Assembly (NCBI RefSeq): GCF_013348785.1 | Contig: NZ_CP054691.1 | Location: 2,480,001 to 2,544,000, forward strand | Direction: 5' to 3' | From: Gordonia sp. X0973 | Lineage (GTDB): Bacteria > Actinomycetota > Actinomycetes > Mycobacteriales > Mycobacteriaceae | DNA length: 64,000 bases | Shown here: one piece after another, positions 9,448 through 19,106 of the stretch | Layout of the letters: each line of letters begins with the position of its first letter | How positions within the stretch are numbered: the first letter of the stretch is position 1 | The notes under the pieces: generated by a model | What the model was told of the DNA's origin: nothing | Seen by the model: only the letters and a program-made list of their open reading frames with translations | Database searches by the model: none | Position numbers and translations under genes: made by a program

Positions 9448-10157
9448 TATTTCGCCTCCCGCGCCGCGCGGGATTCGGCCAGGATCTCGACCACTTCTTC
9501 CGGGGTGTCGACGACGCTGATCAGCCCGGGATCACCCGGCGACACCATGCCCTCGGCGACGAGTCGGTCGGTGATCCACTCGTGCAGTCCGGCCCAGAAT
9601 TCGCGGCCCACCAGGATGATCGGGAACTGCGTCACCTTGTGCGTCTGCACCAGGGTCAACGCCTCGAACAGCTCGTCGAGGGTGCCGAATCCGCCGGGGA
9701 GGCAGACGAAGGCCTGCGCGTATTTCACGAACATCGTCTTGCGGGCGAAGAAGTAGCGGAAGTTCAGGCCGATGTCGATGAACGGGTTGAGGTGTTGCTC
9801 GAACGGTAGCTCGATCCCCAGCCCGATGGAGCACGCGCCGGCCTGGCGCGCACCGCGGTTGACCGACTCCATGCTCCCCGGGCCGCCGCCGGTGATCACC
9901 GCATACCCGGCTGCGCCGAGGGCACGGCCCAGGTCGACGCCGAGTTCGTAGCCGGGGGTGCCCAACGCGGTGCGCGCGGAGCCGAAGACGGTGACCGCGT
10001 CCTCGACGTGCAGCAGGGCGTCGAAGCCGTCGACGAAATCGGCCTGGATGCGCAGCACGCGCCAGGAGTCGTCGAGTTTGGTCTGGTTGACCTCGGCCTG
10101 GCTGCGCGGCGGGCGGCGGTTGAGCAACCGCCGGTCGGAGGTTTCGATCTCGCTCAT
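9447..10157 (-). CDS. Second LOG-family protein (TIGR00730)
   Basis: 236 residues. The core [20 protein letters not shown] and [20 protein letters not shown] places it in the larger bacterial TIGR00730 branch (type seen next to dapE), distinct from its shorter downstream neighbour. It has an N-terminal extension of about 45 residues with [20 protein letters not shown]. The ATG at 10157 overlaps the dapE stop (ATGA), giving a dapE-LOG-LOG-fadD6 operon. The biological link between LOG proteins and lysine biosynthesis is not established. Confidence 0.9.
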   Translation of the reverse strand: MSEIETSDRRLLNRRPPRSQAEVNQTKLDDSWRVLRIQADFVDGFDALLHVEDAVTVFGSARTALGTPGYELGVDLGRALGAAGYAVITGGGPGSMESVNRGARQAGACSIGLGIELPFEQHLNPFIDIGLNFRYFFARKTMFVKYAQAFVCLPGGFGTLDELFEALTLVQTHKVTQFPIILVGREFWAGLHEWITDRLVAEGMVSPGDPGLISVVDTPEEVVEILAESRAAREAK

Positions 10158-11254
10158 GCCGGCTCTCCCTGCAGGTAGTCGCGCAGCACTCGGTGCACGG
10201 TGTGGATCTCCGCGACGGCGACGTGCTCGTCGCACATGTGGGCGATGCTCGGATCGCCCGGGCCGAAGTTGACCGCGGGGATCCCCCGCGCGGCGAATCG
10301 GGAGACGTCGGTCCAGCCGTACTTGGCGCGGAACCTCCCGTCGGCGGCGGCGACCAGTTCGGCGGCGGCGGGATTCGACAGACCGGGCAGCGCGCCGGGG
10401 GCGCTGTCGGTCAACTCGACGGTCAGCTCGTCGCCGCCCGGCGCCGAGGCGATCACGTCGCGCACATGCGCCAATGCCTGCTCGGCGCTGCGGTCGGGTG
10501 CGAACCGGAAGTTGATGTCGACGCTCGCCGCATCGGGCACGACGTTCCCGGCGACCCCGCCGGTCACCGCGACGGCCTGCAACCCCTCCCGGTATTCGCA
10601 GCCGTCGATGTCGACCCGGCGCGGCTCGTAGGCGGCGAGGACGCCCAGCAGGCCGCCCAGCCGATGGATCGCGTTCTGGCCCATCCAGGCCCGCGCGGTG
10701 TGGGAACGGGTGCCAGACGCGCTCACCCGCACCCGCAGGGTGCCCTGGCAGCCCGCCTCGATCAGCCCTCCGGTCGGCTCGCCCAGGATGGCCACGTCGG
10801 CCTCGAGCCACTCCGGCAGTTCCTCCTCGATGACGCCGAGACCGTTGAACTCGGCGGCGATCTCCTCGCAGTCGTAGAAGACCAGCGTCAGATCGTGGCG
10901 CGGCTGCTCGAGGGTGGCGGCGAGGTGCAGGAACACCGCGTCGCCCGACTTCATGTCGACGCTGCCGCAGCCGTGGATGACGTCTCCCCCGGGACGCGAC
11001 TCCCAGCGGTGGGGCAGGTTGTCGGCGAGGGGGACGGTGTCGAGGTGACCGGCCAGCAGGACGCGCCGCTCCCGCCCGAGGCTGGTGCGGGCGAGCACGC
11101 GGTTGCCGTTGCGGACCACCTCGAAACCGCTGGTCTGCCGGCGCAGCGCCGCTTCCACCGCATCGGCGATCGCCGCTTCGTCGCGGGACACGCTGGGGAT
11201 GTCGATCAGGGCGGCGGTCAGCTGCGCCGGGTCGGCGCGCAAGTCCAATGCCAT
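10154..11254 (-). CDS. dapE: Succinyl-diaminopimelate desuccinylase DapE
   Basis: M20 metallopeptidase of about 366 residues. Metal ligands sit in [20 protein letters not shown] and FYDCEE; later elements are GEPTGG and SIAHMCDE. It hydrolyses N-succinyl-LL-diaminopimelate in the meso-DAP/lysine pathway. The ATG at 11254 (MALDLRADP) was preferred over upstream starts because these would run through the divergent promoter; a TAGGAT box ends eight bases before it, implying a leaderless transcript. Confidence 0.95.
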   Translation of the reverse strand: MALDLRADPAQLTAALIDIPSVSRDEAAIADAVEAALRRQTSGFEVVRNGNRVLARTSLGRERRVLLAGHLDTVPLADNLPHRWESRPGGDVIHGCGSVDMKSGDAVFLHLAATLEQPRHDLTLVFYDCEEIAAEFNGLGVIEEELPEWLEADVAILGEPTGGLIEAGCQGTLRVRVSASGTRSHTARAWMGQNAIHRLGGLLGVLAAYEPRRVDIDGCEYREGLQAVAVTGGVAGNVVPDAASVDINFRFAPDRSAEQALAHVRDVIASAPGGDELTVELTDSAPGALPGLSNPAAAELVAAADGRFRAKYGWTDVSRFAARGIPAVNFGPGDPSIAHMCDEHVAVAEIHTVHRVLRDYLQGEPA

Positions 11255-11262
11255 GGCGCTCG

Positions 11263-11287
11263 ATCCTACCGGGCGCCCCGGTAGGAT
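11263..11287. promoter_or_regulatory. Palindromic divergent leaderless promoter of dapE and dapD
   Basis: The 41-bp gap between the two start codons holds a perfect 10-bp inverted repeat (ATCCTACCGG, five-base spacer, CCGGTAGGAT). Each arm contributes a TAGGAT -10 hexamer, one per strand, each eight bases from its start codon. Both genes of the same pathway therefore appear to be read as leaderless mRNAs from overlapping, mirror-image promoters, and the palindrome could also be a regulator site or force mutually exclusive firing. Confidence 0.6.
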
Positions 11288-11295
11288 TGCCCGAC

Positions 11296-12249
11296 GTGAG
11301 CACCCAAGGAGCATTCGCCGTCGGCATCGCCACGGTCACCGACACCGACACCGTCCTGGACACCTGGTTCCCCGCACCCGAATTGGGCGTCGCCTCCGAG
11401 ACGGGCACGACGGTGCTCTCCGGCAACGACGTGCCCGCCGAGCTGGCCGACCTGGTCGGCTCCGACGAGCTGCGCGGTGTGCGGACCGTCGCGGTCCGCA
11501 CGTCCATCGCCGACCTGTCCGCCGCCCCCACCGACGCGCATGACGTGTACCTGCGCCTGCATCTGCTCTCCCATCGGCTCGTCGCCCCGCACGGGGTCAA
11601 CCTGGACGGCCAATTCGGCCTCCTCACCAACGTCGTGTGGACCAACTTCGGCCCCTGCGCCGTCGAGGGCTTCGAGCAGGTCCGCGCCAAGCTGCGCACC
11701 CGCGGGCACGTCACGATCCTCTCCATCGACAAGTTCCCCCGCATGGTCGACTACGTCGTCCCGGCCGGCGTCCGCATCGGCGACGCCGACCGCGTGCGCC
11801 TCGGCGCCCACCTGGCGTCGGGGACCACCGTCATGCACGAGGGCTTCGTCAACTTCAACGCCGGCACCCTGGGCGATTCGATGGTCGAGGGCCGCATCTC
11901 CGCGGGCGTCGTCGTGGGCGAGGGCTCCGACATCGGCGGCGGCGCGTCGACGATGGGCACCCTCTCCGGCGGCGGCAAGGAGATCATCTCGCTGGGACGG
12001 CGCTGCCTGCTCGGCGCGAACTCCGGCTGCGGCATCCCGCTGGGCGACGACTGCGTCATCGAGGCGGGCCTCTACGTCACCGCGGGCACGAAGGTCGTGG
12101 GGCCGGACGGATCGGAGGCCAAGGCCCGTGACCTGGCCGGCCAGTCGAACATCCTGTTCCGGCGCAACAGCACCACCGGCGTCGTCGAGGTCGTGCCGTG
12201 GAAGGGCGACGGCATCGCCCTCAACGACGCGCTGCACAAGAACGACTGA
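11296..12249 (+). CDS. dapD: 2,3,4,5-tetrahydropyridine-2,6-dicarboxylate N-succinyltransferase DapD
   Basis: 317 residues, the actinobacterial DapD length. The left-handed beta-helix is seen as [40 protein letters not shown] and the [19 protein letters not shown] loop. It succinylates tetrahydrodipicolinate using succinyl-CoA, upstream of DapC and DapE, which are both in this window. The start GTG at 11296 fits a leaderless transcript from the shared promoter; no Shine-Dalgarno is seen. Confidence 0.96.
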   Translation: MSTQGAFAVGIATVTDTDTVLDTWFPAPELGVASETGTTVLSGNDVPAELADLVGSDELRGVRTVAVRTSIADLSAAPTDAHDVYLRLHLLSHRLVAPHGVNLDGQFGLLTNVVWTNFGPCAVEGFEQVRAKLRTRGHVTILSIDKFPRMVDYVVPAGVRIGDADRVRLGAHLASGTTVMHEGFVNFNAGTLGDSMVEGRISAGVVVGEGSDIGGGASTMGTLSGGGKEIISLGRRCLLGANSGCGIPLGDDCVIEAGLYVTAGTKVVGPDGSEAKARDLAGQSNILFRRNSTTGVVEVVPWKGDGIALNDALHKND

Positions 12250-12273
12250 GGATCGCGGCGTAGCGTCGAGTCC

Positions 12274-12912
12274 GTGGATGCACAGCGGTGGGCCCGGACC
12301 GACGACTACCTCGAGCGGACCGTCGCCGACGATGCGACGGGATTCGACTTCATCCGGCGGGCGCAGGCCGACGCCGGACTGCCCGACATCGCGGTTTCGC
12401 CGACACAGGGCAAGTTCCTCTACCTGCTGGCCCGGATCGCGCGGGCGCGCCGGATCCTGGAGATCGGCACACTCGGCGGCTACAGCACCGCGTGGCTGGC
12501 GAAGGCCGTCGGCGCCGACGGCCTCGTCGTGACGCTGGAGTACGAGCGCGCACATGCCGAGGTCGCCGGTGCCAGTCTGGCCAAGGCCGGTCTCATCGAC
12601 CGCGTCGACATCCGGGTCGGGGCCGCCCTGGACCTGCTGGACTCGGTCACCGGCCCGTTCGACCTGGTCTTCATCGACGCCGACAAGGCCAACAACCCGA
12701 ACTACCTGACGCAGGCGCTGCGGCTCACCGGGCCGGGGGCCGTCATCGTCGTCGACAACGTGGTGCGCCGGATCGACGAGGACGGACCGGATGCCGACGG
12801 GACGCGGCGGGCGCTGGAGATGCTCGGCTCCGATCCGCGGTTGGATGCGACGGCGCTGCAGACCGTCGGGGTCAAGGGTTGGGACGGATTCGCGGTGGCG
12901 GTCGTCAAATGA
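12274..12912 (+). CDS. SAM-dependent O-methyltransferase (class C/CCoAOMT-like)
   Basis: 212 residues, with LEIGTLGGYSTAWLAKAV (SAM motif I), DLVFIDADKANNPNYL (motif with metal-binding Asp) and IVVDNVVR. This is the O-methyltransferase_3 family of small catechol-type or caffeoyl-CoA-type enzymes; the substrate is unknown. The GTG start lies seven bases after a TAGCGT -10-like box, so the mRNA may be leaderless. It overlaps the next gene by ATGA. Confidence 0.9.
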   Translation: MDAQRWARTDDYLERTVADDATGFDFIRRAQADAGLPDIAVSPTQGKFLYLLARIARARRILEIGTLGGYSTAWLAKAVGADGLVVTLEYERAHAEVAGASLAKAGLIDRVDIRVGAALDLLDSVTGPFDLVFIDADKANNPNYLTQALRLTGPGAVIVVDNVVRRIDEDGPDADGTRRALEMLGSDPRLDATALQTVGVKGWDGFAVAVVK

Positions 12913-13649
12913 GCGCCGGGCACACGGTCGTGATCGATCTGCCGACCGGCACGGCCGAAGCCTTCCTCGCCGGTGCCGGCCCCGGGGTGCTGCTCTACAT
13001 GGATGCCATCGGGCTGCGGCCCCAGATCGAGGCGATGGCACAGCGCATCGCCTCCTGGGGATACACCGTCCTCGCGCCGAACGTGTTCTGGCGCGACGGG
13101 ACCGCGGCCGAGCTGGCCCCGAAGACGGATCTGCGGATCCCCGGCAACCGCGAGGCCTTCTTCGCCTCGGGGGTGATGGACCGGGTCGCGGCCCTCACGC
13201 CGACCGTTGTCCGCGACGACGCGCGCGTCTGGCTGGACACGCTGGCCGAGCACGCCTCCGCCGGACCGGTCGCGGCCGTCGGCTACTGTTTCGGCGGCCG
13301 GCTGGCATTGCGGACCGCCGCCGACTTCCCCGACCGGGTCGCCGCGGTCGGCCTCTTCCACAGCGGCGGCCTCGTCGTCGACGGCCCGGACAGCCCGCAT
13401 CTGCTCCTGCCGCGGGTGGGCGCCCGGGTGCTGGCCGGGCACGCCGACCACGATCGATCCAACTCGCCCGAGCAGATCGCCGCCTTCGACGAGGCACTGA
13501 CCTCGGCCGGGATCGAGCACGCCACGGCGGTCTACCCCGACGCGCCGCACGGCTACACGATGGCGGACACCCCGATGTATCAGGAGACGGGCGCACAGCG
13601 GCACTACGACGAGCTGCGCGAACTCCTCGCCCAGGCGTTGGTGCCTTAG
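12909..13649 (+). CDS. Dienelactone hydrolase family protein
   Basis: 246 residues, alpha/beta-hydrolase. The nucleophile elbow is GYCFGG, with cysteine as in dienelactone hydrolases; VLAGHADHD supplies the acid region and YPDAPHGYTM the histidine. The true substrate is unknown. It is coupled to the O-methyltransferase by a four-base overlap. Its stop codon (TAG) overlaps the stop of convergent dapC, leaving no intergenic space for a terminator. Confidence 0.9.
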   Translation: MSAGHTVVIDLPTGTAEAFLAGAGPGVLLYMDAIGLRPQIEAMAQRIASWGYTVLAPNVFWRDGTAAELAPKTDLRIPGNREAFFASGVMDRVAALTPTVVRDDARVWLDTLAEHASAGPVAAVGYCFGGRLALRTAADFPDRVAAVGLFHSGGLVVDGPDSPHLLLPRVGARVLAGHADHDRSNSPEQIAAFDEALTSAGIEHATAVYPDAPHGYTMADTPMYQETGAQRHYDELRELLAQALVP

Positions 13650-14773
13650 GACGCTGGCGCGACGAGGCGACGGGCGGCTTGCGCGATCTGCTCGTCGGAG
13701 GCGGTCAGCGCGATGCGGACGTGCGTGGCGCCGGCCGGGCCGTAGAAATCTCCCGGAGCGGCGAGGATGCCGCGCTGCGCGAGCCAGTGATGGGTGACGC
13801 GGGCATCCTCGTCGCGGGTGGCCCACAGGTAGAGCCCCGCCTCGGAATGGTCGACGCGCAGCCCGGCCTCGACCACGGCGGGCAGCAGCACGTCGCGCCG
13901 CGCCCGGTAACGGGCGGCCTGCTCGTCGACGTGGCGGTCGTCGGTCAGCGCCGCGGTCATGGCCGCCTGGATCGGGAAGGGCACCATCAGCCCCGCGTGC
14001 TTGCGCACGGCGAGCAATTCCCCGACGAGATCGGCGTCCCCGGCGAAGAAACCGGCCCGGTACGAGGCCAGGTTGGAGATCTTCGAGAGCGAATGCACCG
14101 CGATCAGGCCGCTGACGTCACCGTCGCAGACGCGCGGGTCGAGCACCGAGACCGGTTCGGCCTCCCACGCCAGGCCCAGGTAGCACTCGTCGGAGACCAC
14201 CACCGCGCCGCGTTCGCGCGCCCAACCCACGGCGGCACGCATCTGCTCGACGCCCATGACGGCGCCGGTCGGGTTCGACGGGGAGTTGAGGAACACCAGC
14301 GCCGGGTCGGCGCCCTCGGCGATGCCGTCGGCATCCGCCCGCACCGCCGTCGCACCCGCGAGCAGGGCGCTCACCTCGTAGGTGGGGTAGGCGACCTGCG
14401 GGATGACGACGGTGTCGCCGGCCCCCACCCCGAGCAGCCCGCAGATCGAGGCGATGGCCTCCTTGGTGCCGATGACCGGCAGGATCTGGTTCTGCGCCAA
14501 CTCGACCGAGCCGTAGCGCCGGGTCAGCGCGGCGGTCGCGGCCTCGCGCAACTCGCGCGTGCCCACCGTCGTCGGATACCCGGGGAACTCCGACGCGGCC
14601 GTCAGCGCGTCGCGGATGAGGGGGTCGACCGGGTCGACCGGGGTGCCGACGGACAGGTCGACGATGCCGCCGGGATGGGCCGCGGCGGTCGCCCGTGCAC
14701 CGGCGATGGTGTCCCACGGGAAGTCGGGCAGCGCTGCGCTCACCCGGCGGCGCTCACGCCCGACCGCTGCCAT
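13646..14773 (-). CDS. dapC: N-succinyldiaminopimelate aminotransferase DapC
   Basis: About 375 residues, fold-type I PLP aminotransferase. The PLP lysine is in SLSKISNLASYRAGF, the substrate/cofactor Asn in LNSPSNPTGA, and Arg in VRIALTAS. It converts N-succinyl-2-amino-6-ketopimelate to succinyl-DAP, completing the lysine set with dapD and dapE nearby. ATG 14773 was chosen because GAGGAGG lies about ten bases upstream; GTG 14743 is an alternative. It is the second gene after fdxC, like Rv1177-Rv1178. Confidence 0.93.
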   Translation of the reverse strand: MAAVGRERRRVSAALPDFPWDTIAGARATAAAHPGGIVDLSVGTPVDPVDPLIRDALTAASEFPGYPTTVGTRELREAATAALTRRYGSVELAQNQILPVIGTKEAIASICGLLGVGAGDTVVIPQVAYPTYEVSALLAGATAVRADADGIAEGADPALVFLNSPSNPTGAVMGVEQMRAAVGWARERGAVVVSDECYLGLAWEAEPVSVLDPRVCDGDVSGLIAVHSLSKISNLASYRAGFFAGDADLVGELLAVRKHAGLMVPFPIQAAMTAALTDDRHVDEQAARYRARRDVLLPAVVEAGLRVDHSEAGLYLWATRDEDARVTHHWLAQRGILAAPGDFYGPAGATHVRIALTASDEQIAQAARRLVAPAS

Positions 14774-14778
14774 CGGCC

Positions 14779-15108
14779 TTAGTCCTCCTCGCCCATCGGC
14801 GGGAGGTTCTTGACGAACGGCGGGTCGTAGTCGACCTTGCCGACCTTGCTGGCACCGCCGGGTGAGCCGAGGTCGTCGAAGAAGTCGACGTTGGCCGCCG
14901 TGTAGGGCTCCCACTCGTCGGGCACGTCGTCCTCGTAGAAGATGGCCTCGACCGGGCAGACCGGCTCACACGCACCGCAGTCGACGCATTCGTCGGGCTG
15001 GATGTAGAGGCTGCGGCCGCCCTCATAGATGCAGTCCACCGGACACTCTTCGACACAAGCCTTGTCCATGACGTCCACACAGGGCTCGGCGATGATGTAG
15101 GTCACCAC
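14779..15108 (-). CDS. fdxC: 7Fe-8S ferredoxin (FdxC/FdxA family)
   Basis: 109 residues. The cluster ligands are in CVDVMDKACVEECPVDCIY and PDECVDCGACEPVCPVEAI, the pattern of actinobacterial seven-iron ferredoxins. It is a soluble one-electron carrier, for example for cytochromes P450. Two adjacent GTG codons could start it; AAGGAG sits just upstream. The 112 bp between it and fbiC contain an inverted repeat CTGAAG/CTTCAG (15194-15206) after the fbiC-distal side and nothing else recognisable. Confidence 0.94.
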   Translation of the reverse strand: MVTYIIAEPCVDVMDKACVEECPVDCIYEGGRSLYIQPDECVDCGACEPVCPVEAIFYEDDVPDEWEPYTAANVDFFDDLGSPGGASKVGKVDYDPPFVKNLPPMGEED

Positions 15109-15220
15109 AGTCTCCTTAACGATGCCGGCGCGCGACGCCGGGAAACGATTCTCGGCCGCGCGGCAATGGGCTGGGCCGCGACGCGCCGATTAACTGAAGC
15201 CTTCAGACACTGATTATCAA

Positions 15221-17803
15221 TCATGGGCGCTGGCCAGCGAAATCGAGGCTGGTCCGAACATGGCCCGGATCACCCCGACCGCCGTCGACGCGCCCGTATT
15301 CGGTGGTCCGCTGCCGGGCCGGGCGGCCGATTCCGTCGGCGATCGCGTGGAGTTCGGCGACCGTCTTCTCCGAGCCGTGCTCGGAGCCCGCCATCCGCGA
15401 GATCGTCTCCTCCATCAGCGTGCCGCCCAGGTCGTTGGCGCCGCCGCGCAGCATGGCGCGGGTGCCGTCGACGCCGAGTTTGACCCAGCTGGTCTGGATG
15501 TTGTCGATCCGGCCGTGCAGCATGATCCGCGCCAGCGCGTGGACCGCCCGGTTGTCCCGCCGCGTCGGACCGGGGCGCGCGGCACCCGCCAGGTACAGCG
15601 GCGAACTCTGGTGGACGAAGGGCAGCGGGACGAATTCGGTGAACCCGCCGGTCTCGTCCTGGATGCCGCGCAGGGTGTTGAGATGCCCCACCCAGTGCCG
15701 CGGCGCGTCGACGTGGCCGTACATCATCGTCGAACTCGACCGCAGGCCCACGCGGTGCGCGGTCGTGATGACCTCGATCCAGGTCGCGGTGGGCAGCTTG
15801 CCCTTCGTCAGCACCCAGCGCACCTCGTCGTCGAGGATTTCCGCCGCGGTGCCCGGGATGGTGTCGAGTCCGGCCTCGCGCAGGGCGACGAGCCAGTCGT
15901 GCACCGTCTGCCCGCCGCGCGACGCCCCGTTGACCACCTCCATCGGGCTGAACGCGTGGACGTGCATCGACGGGACGCGCGCCTTGACCGCGCGGACCAG
16001 ATCGGCGTAGCCGGTGACCGGCAGCTCCGGGTCGATCCCGCCCTGCATGCAGACCTCGGTGGCCCCGGCTACGTGGGCCTCCCAGGCGCGGTCGGCCACC
16101 TCCTGTGCGGAGAGCGTGAACGCATCCGCGTCACCCTTGCGCTGCGCGAACGCACAGAACCGGCAACCGGTGTAACAGATGTTGGTGAAGTTGATGTTGC
16201 GGTTGACGACGTAGGTGACGTCGGGTCCGACGACGTCGGCGCGGATCGAATCCGCCAGGGCGACCATCGCTTCGAGGTCGTCGCCGTCGGCGGTGGCCAG
16301 CGCGAGGTAGTCGTCGTCGCTGCAGCCGGCCGGATCATTCTCCGCGTGGCGCAGCGCGGCGGCCACCTCCGAGGAGAGGCGGCTCGGCGCACCCGACTCC
16401 GCGTCGGCGAGGGCCCGCACCTGTTCGCGGACCGTCTCCCAGTCGCCGAATGCCGAACCGAGGTCGCTGCGGGTCTCGGTGCGCCTGCCCTCGTCGTCGA
16501 TCTCGGTGTTCAAGTCCACGCGCCCCGAGGAATCCCACTCCTCGTCGGGCTCCTGCCAGGCCATCCCCGCCGGCATCGCCTCCGCGGCGGCCAATCCGGT
16601 GGCCGGATCGGCCAGCGCCCGCACGTGGCCGACCACGCGCGGATCGATCCACGGCGATCCGGCGAGCACATAGGGCGGCTGCGCGGTGAGCCGCTCGGTC
16701 AGGATGAACCCCGCGGCGGCGGTGATGTCGGCCAACGCGTCCAGATTGGGCCACGGGCGTTCCGGGTTGACGTGATCCGGCGTCAGCGGCGACACCCCGC
16801 CCCAGTCGTCGATACCGGCCGCGATCAGCGCGGCGCACTCGTCGGCGTCGACGAGGTTCGGCGGCGCCTGCACCCGCATCGCCGGCCCCATCAGCAACCG
16901 GGTGACCGCGATCGCCGCCCGGTACTGCGCCAGATCGGCATCGGGCACCGCGCGCATCGCGGTATCGGGCTTGGCGCGGAAGTTCTGGACGATCACTTCC
17001 TGGATGTGCCCGAAGGCCTTGTGGCTGGCTCGGATCGCCATGATCGACTCGGCGCGCTCGGCGCGGGTCTCGCCGATGCCGACGAGGATCCCCGTCGTGA
17101 ACGGCACCGACAACCGGCCCGCATCGGTGAGGACCTGCAGCCGTACCTTCGGATCCTTGTCCGGGCTGCCGTAGTGGGCCTGCCCCTTCTCGGTGAACAG
17201 CCTGCTCGAGGTCGTCTCCAGCATCATCCCCATCGACGGCGCGACGGGCTTGAGGCGGGAGATCTCCTCCCACGACATCACGCCGGGGTTCAGGTGCGGC
17301 AGCAGGCCGGTCTCCTCGAGGACGCGGATCGCCGCGGCCCGCACGTACTGCAACGTCGAGTCGTAACCGCGCGCGTCGAGCCACTCGGCCGCCTGCGGCC
17401 AGCGCTCCTCGGGACGGTCGCCGAGCGTGAACAGGGCTTCCTTGCAGCCGAGCGCGGCACCGGCCCGCGCGATCTCCAGCACCTCGTCGATCTCCAGGTA
17501 CATCCCCTTGCCCTGCGCCGCGAGCTTGCCGGGCACGGTGACGAAGGTGCAGTAGTGGCACCGGTCGCGGCACAGGTGGGTCAGCGGGATGAAGACCTTG
17601 CGCGAATAGGTGACCTGCCCGTCGCGCCCGGCGTCGGCCAGACCCGCGTCGCGGACACGGGCGGCGCTGGTACACAGGTCGTCGAGGTCGGGGCCCGTGG
17701 CGGCCAACAGCACCGCCGCCTCGTCGACGTTGAGCGTCGCACCGTCACGGGCGCGTCGCAGGGCTCGTCGCATCGCCGCGTCGGAAGGGCGTTCCTCGGT
17801 CAC
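15221..17803 (-). CDS. fbiC: FbiC, 7,8-didemethyl-8-hydroxy-5-deazariboflavin (Fo) synthase
   Basis: 860 residues, a fusion of two radical SAM enzymes (CofG then CofH). CofG half: [11 protein letters not shown] near residue 80. CofH half: [11 protein letters not shown] near residue 540. Both CxxxCxxC clusters are intact. It makes the deazaflavin chromophore Fo from tyrosine and a ribityl-aminouracil, and so feeds FbiA/FbiB in the same window. Start GTG 17803 gives the usual length and lies seven bases after a TACTAT -10 box, indicating a leaderless mRNA. Confidence 0.97.
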   Translation of the reverse strand: MTEERPSDAAMRRALRRARDGATLNVDEAAVLLAATGPDLDDLCTSAARVRDAGLADAGRDGQVTYSRKVFIPLTHLCRDRCHYCTFVTVPGKLAAQGKGMYLEIDEVLEIARAGAALGCKEALFTLGDRPEERWPQAAEWLDARGYDSTLQYVRAAAIRVLEETGLLPHLNPGVMSWEEISRLKPVAPSMGMMLETTSSRLFTEKGQAHYGSPDKDPKVRLQVLTDAGRLSVPFTTGILVGIGETRAERAESIMAIRASHKAFGHIQEVIVQNFRAKPDTAMRAVPDADLAQYRAAIAVTRLLMGPAMRVQAPPNLVDADECAALIAAGIDDWGGVSPLTPDHVNPERPWPNLDALADITAAAGFILTERLTAQPPYVLAGSPWIDPRVVGHVRALADPATGLAAAEAMPAGMAWQEPDEEWDSSGRVDLNTEIDDEGRRTETRSDLGSAFGDWETVREQVRALADAESGAPSRLSSEVAAALRHAENDPAGCSDDDYLALATADGDDLEAMVALADSIRADVVGPDVTYVVNRNINFTNICYTGCRFCAFAQRKGDADAFTLSAQEVADRAWEAHVAGATEVCMQGGIDPELPVTGYADLVRAVKARVPSMHVHAFSPMEVVNGASRGGQTVHDWLVALREAGLDTIPGTAAEILDDEVRWVLTKGKLPTATWIEVITTAHRVGLRSSSTMMYGHVDAPRHWVGHLNTLRGIQDETGGFTEFVPLPFVHQSSPLYLAGAARPGPTRRDNRAVHALARIMLHGRIDNIQTSWVKLGVDGTRAMLRGGANDLGGTLMEETISRMAGSEHGSEKTVAELHAIADGIGRPARQRTTEYGRVDGGRGDPGHVRTSLDFAGQRP

Positions 17804-17810
17804 CTTGCCG

Positions 17811-17816
17811 ATAGTA
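17811..17816 (-). promoter_or_regulatory. Leaderless -10 element for fbiC
   Basis: TACTAT on the minus strand, followed by seven bases (CGGCAAG) and the fbiC GTG. No ribosome binding site is present, so the transcription start probably coincides with the start codon. Confidence 0.5.
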
Positions 17817-17826
17817 GACGCGGCTC

Positions 17827-18225
17827 CTAGTCGGGGTCGCGCGGCGCCTGGCGCTGCGCGACGACGATGCGCTCCCGCTGCGCCGAGAGACCGCGCACGA
17901 CGGCCGGCCCGATCAGCCCGGCGACGAACAGCAGCGGGGTGCGCCAGTCGTTGGGGAGGACCACGTTGCCGCCCGGCCCGCCGAAGAGGGCGACGAGCAC
18001 GACCAGCCCCCAGCCGATGACCGGCAGCCAATTCCACGGCGTCTGCACCTGCCCCGTCGCCAACCACAGCAGCAACCCGTTGCCCACCAGCGCGATGAGG
18101 ATGCCGACGGGTGCGGCGGTCGTCCCGATATAGGGCGTCAAGAACACCACCGACAGGATTCCGACGATGATGCCGTCGAGGAAGAGGAAGACGCGCAGCA
18201 CCGCCTCGGCGAACGGATCACTCAT
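17827..18225 (-). CDS. Small four-helix membrane protein next to mshB (Rv1171-like)
   Basis: 132 residues with about four hydrophobic segments ([73 protein letters not shown]) and a charged C-terminus. It has no recognised domain. Its ATG overlaps the mshB stop, and the same arrangement is found at Rv1170-Rv1171, so conservation of position suggests a link to mycothiol or the envelope, but no function can be stated. Confidence 0.85.
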   Translation of the reverse strand: MSDPFAEAVLRVFLFLDGIIVGILSVVFLTPYIGTTAAPVGILIALVGNGLLLWLATGQVQTPWNWLPVIGWGLVVLVALFGGPGGNVVLPNDWRTPLLFVAGLIGPAVVRGLSAQRERIVVAQRQAPRDPD

Positions 18226-19106
18226 GGCATGACTCCCTCGAACAGGTCGGTCTCGCGGCGCGCCGGGTCGACGCCGGGATCGACGCGGCGGAAGTGCTCC
18301 ACCGCCCCGATGGGCGCCAGGATGTTGTTGGAGAGCGCGTATTCGCGGCCCGACTCCGACACCGACACCTGGGTGGCGTGTGCGGCGAGCGCGGCCACCT
18401 TGCGGTCGAACACCGCACTCACGTCGACCGCCGCGGTGATCTCGTCGTCGGGATAGCTCGGCAGTTCACCCGGTTGCGGCATCCGCCACCCGGCGGGCAC
18501 GCGGTCGGCGGCCGCGGCGAGTCCCTCGGCCAGCGCCGACGCCTGCGTCACCGATTCGTAGACCTTGACCGCGCGCCCGGTCTCGGCCGTGTGGCGCGCC
18601 ACCGCCGCCGCGCACGCCTCATGCACCCGACGGTGATCGGGGTGGCCGTAGGTGCCGGCCTCGTCGTAGGTGACGACGACCTGCGGATCGAAAGTCCGTA
18701 GCTCGTCCAGCAGCGCCTCGACCACGTCGTCCAGCGGTGCCCGCACCAGCGCCCGCGGGTGCCGCGCCGCCGCCGAGCCGGCCATCCCCGAGTCGCGCCA
18801 CCGCCCGGCACCGCCGAGGAAGCGGGGTGCCACCGGCTCGGCGCCGGGTGGGCTGAGCGCGGCCAGGGCCGCGGTGAGCTCGCCGATCCGGAACCCGCCG
18901 AGCTGATCGGCACCGCCGTCGGCGACGAGTCCGGCCCACCGCTGCCCGATGACCTCGCCCTCCTCCCCCAGCGTGAAGGTCACGACCACGACCTGCACCC
19001 CGTCGGCCAGGTAGCGCGCGATGGTGCCGCCGGTCATCAGCGACTCGTCGTCGGGGTGCGCGTGGACCAGCAGCAGACGCCTGCCGTCGCGCGCGGCGGC
19101 CGTCAC
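18222..19106 (-). CDS. mshB: GlcNAc-Ins deacetylase MshB (mycothiol biosynthesis)
   Basis: 294 residues, LmbE/PIG-L-type zinc deacetylase. The zinc motif is LLLVHAHPDDESLMTGG; the second His is in TYGHPDHRRVHEA. It removes acetyl from 1-O-(2-acetamido-deoxyglucosyl)-inositol, the committed step to mycothiol. The GTG at 19106 overlaps the lpqW stop by four bases; another in-frame GTG twelve bases upstream is possible. Confidence 0.93.
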   Translation of the reverse strand: MTAAARDGRRLLLVHAHPDDESLMTGGTIARYLADGVQVVVVTFTLGEEGEVIGQRWAGLVADGGADQLGGFRIGELTAALAALSPPGAEPVAPRFLGGAGRWRDSGMAGSAAARHPRALVRAPLDDVVEALLDELRTFDPQVVVTYDEAGTYGHPDHRRVHEACAAAVARHTAETGRAVKVYESVTQASALAEGLAAAADRVPAGWRMPQPGELPSYPDDEITAAVDVSAVFDRKVAALAAHATQVSVSESGREYALSNNILAPIGAVEHFRRVDPGVDPARRETDLFEGVMP

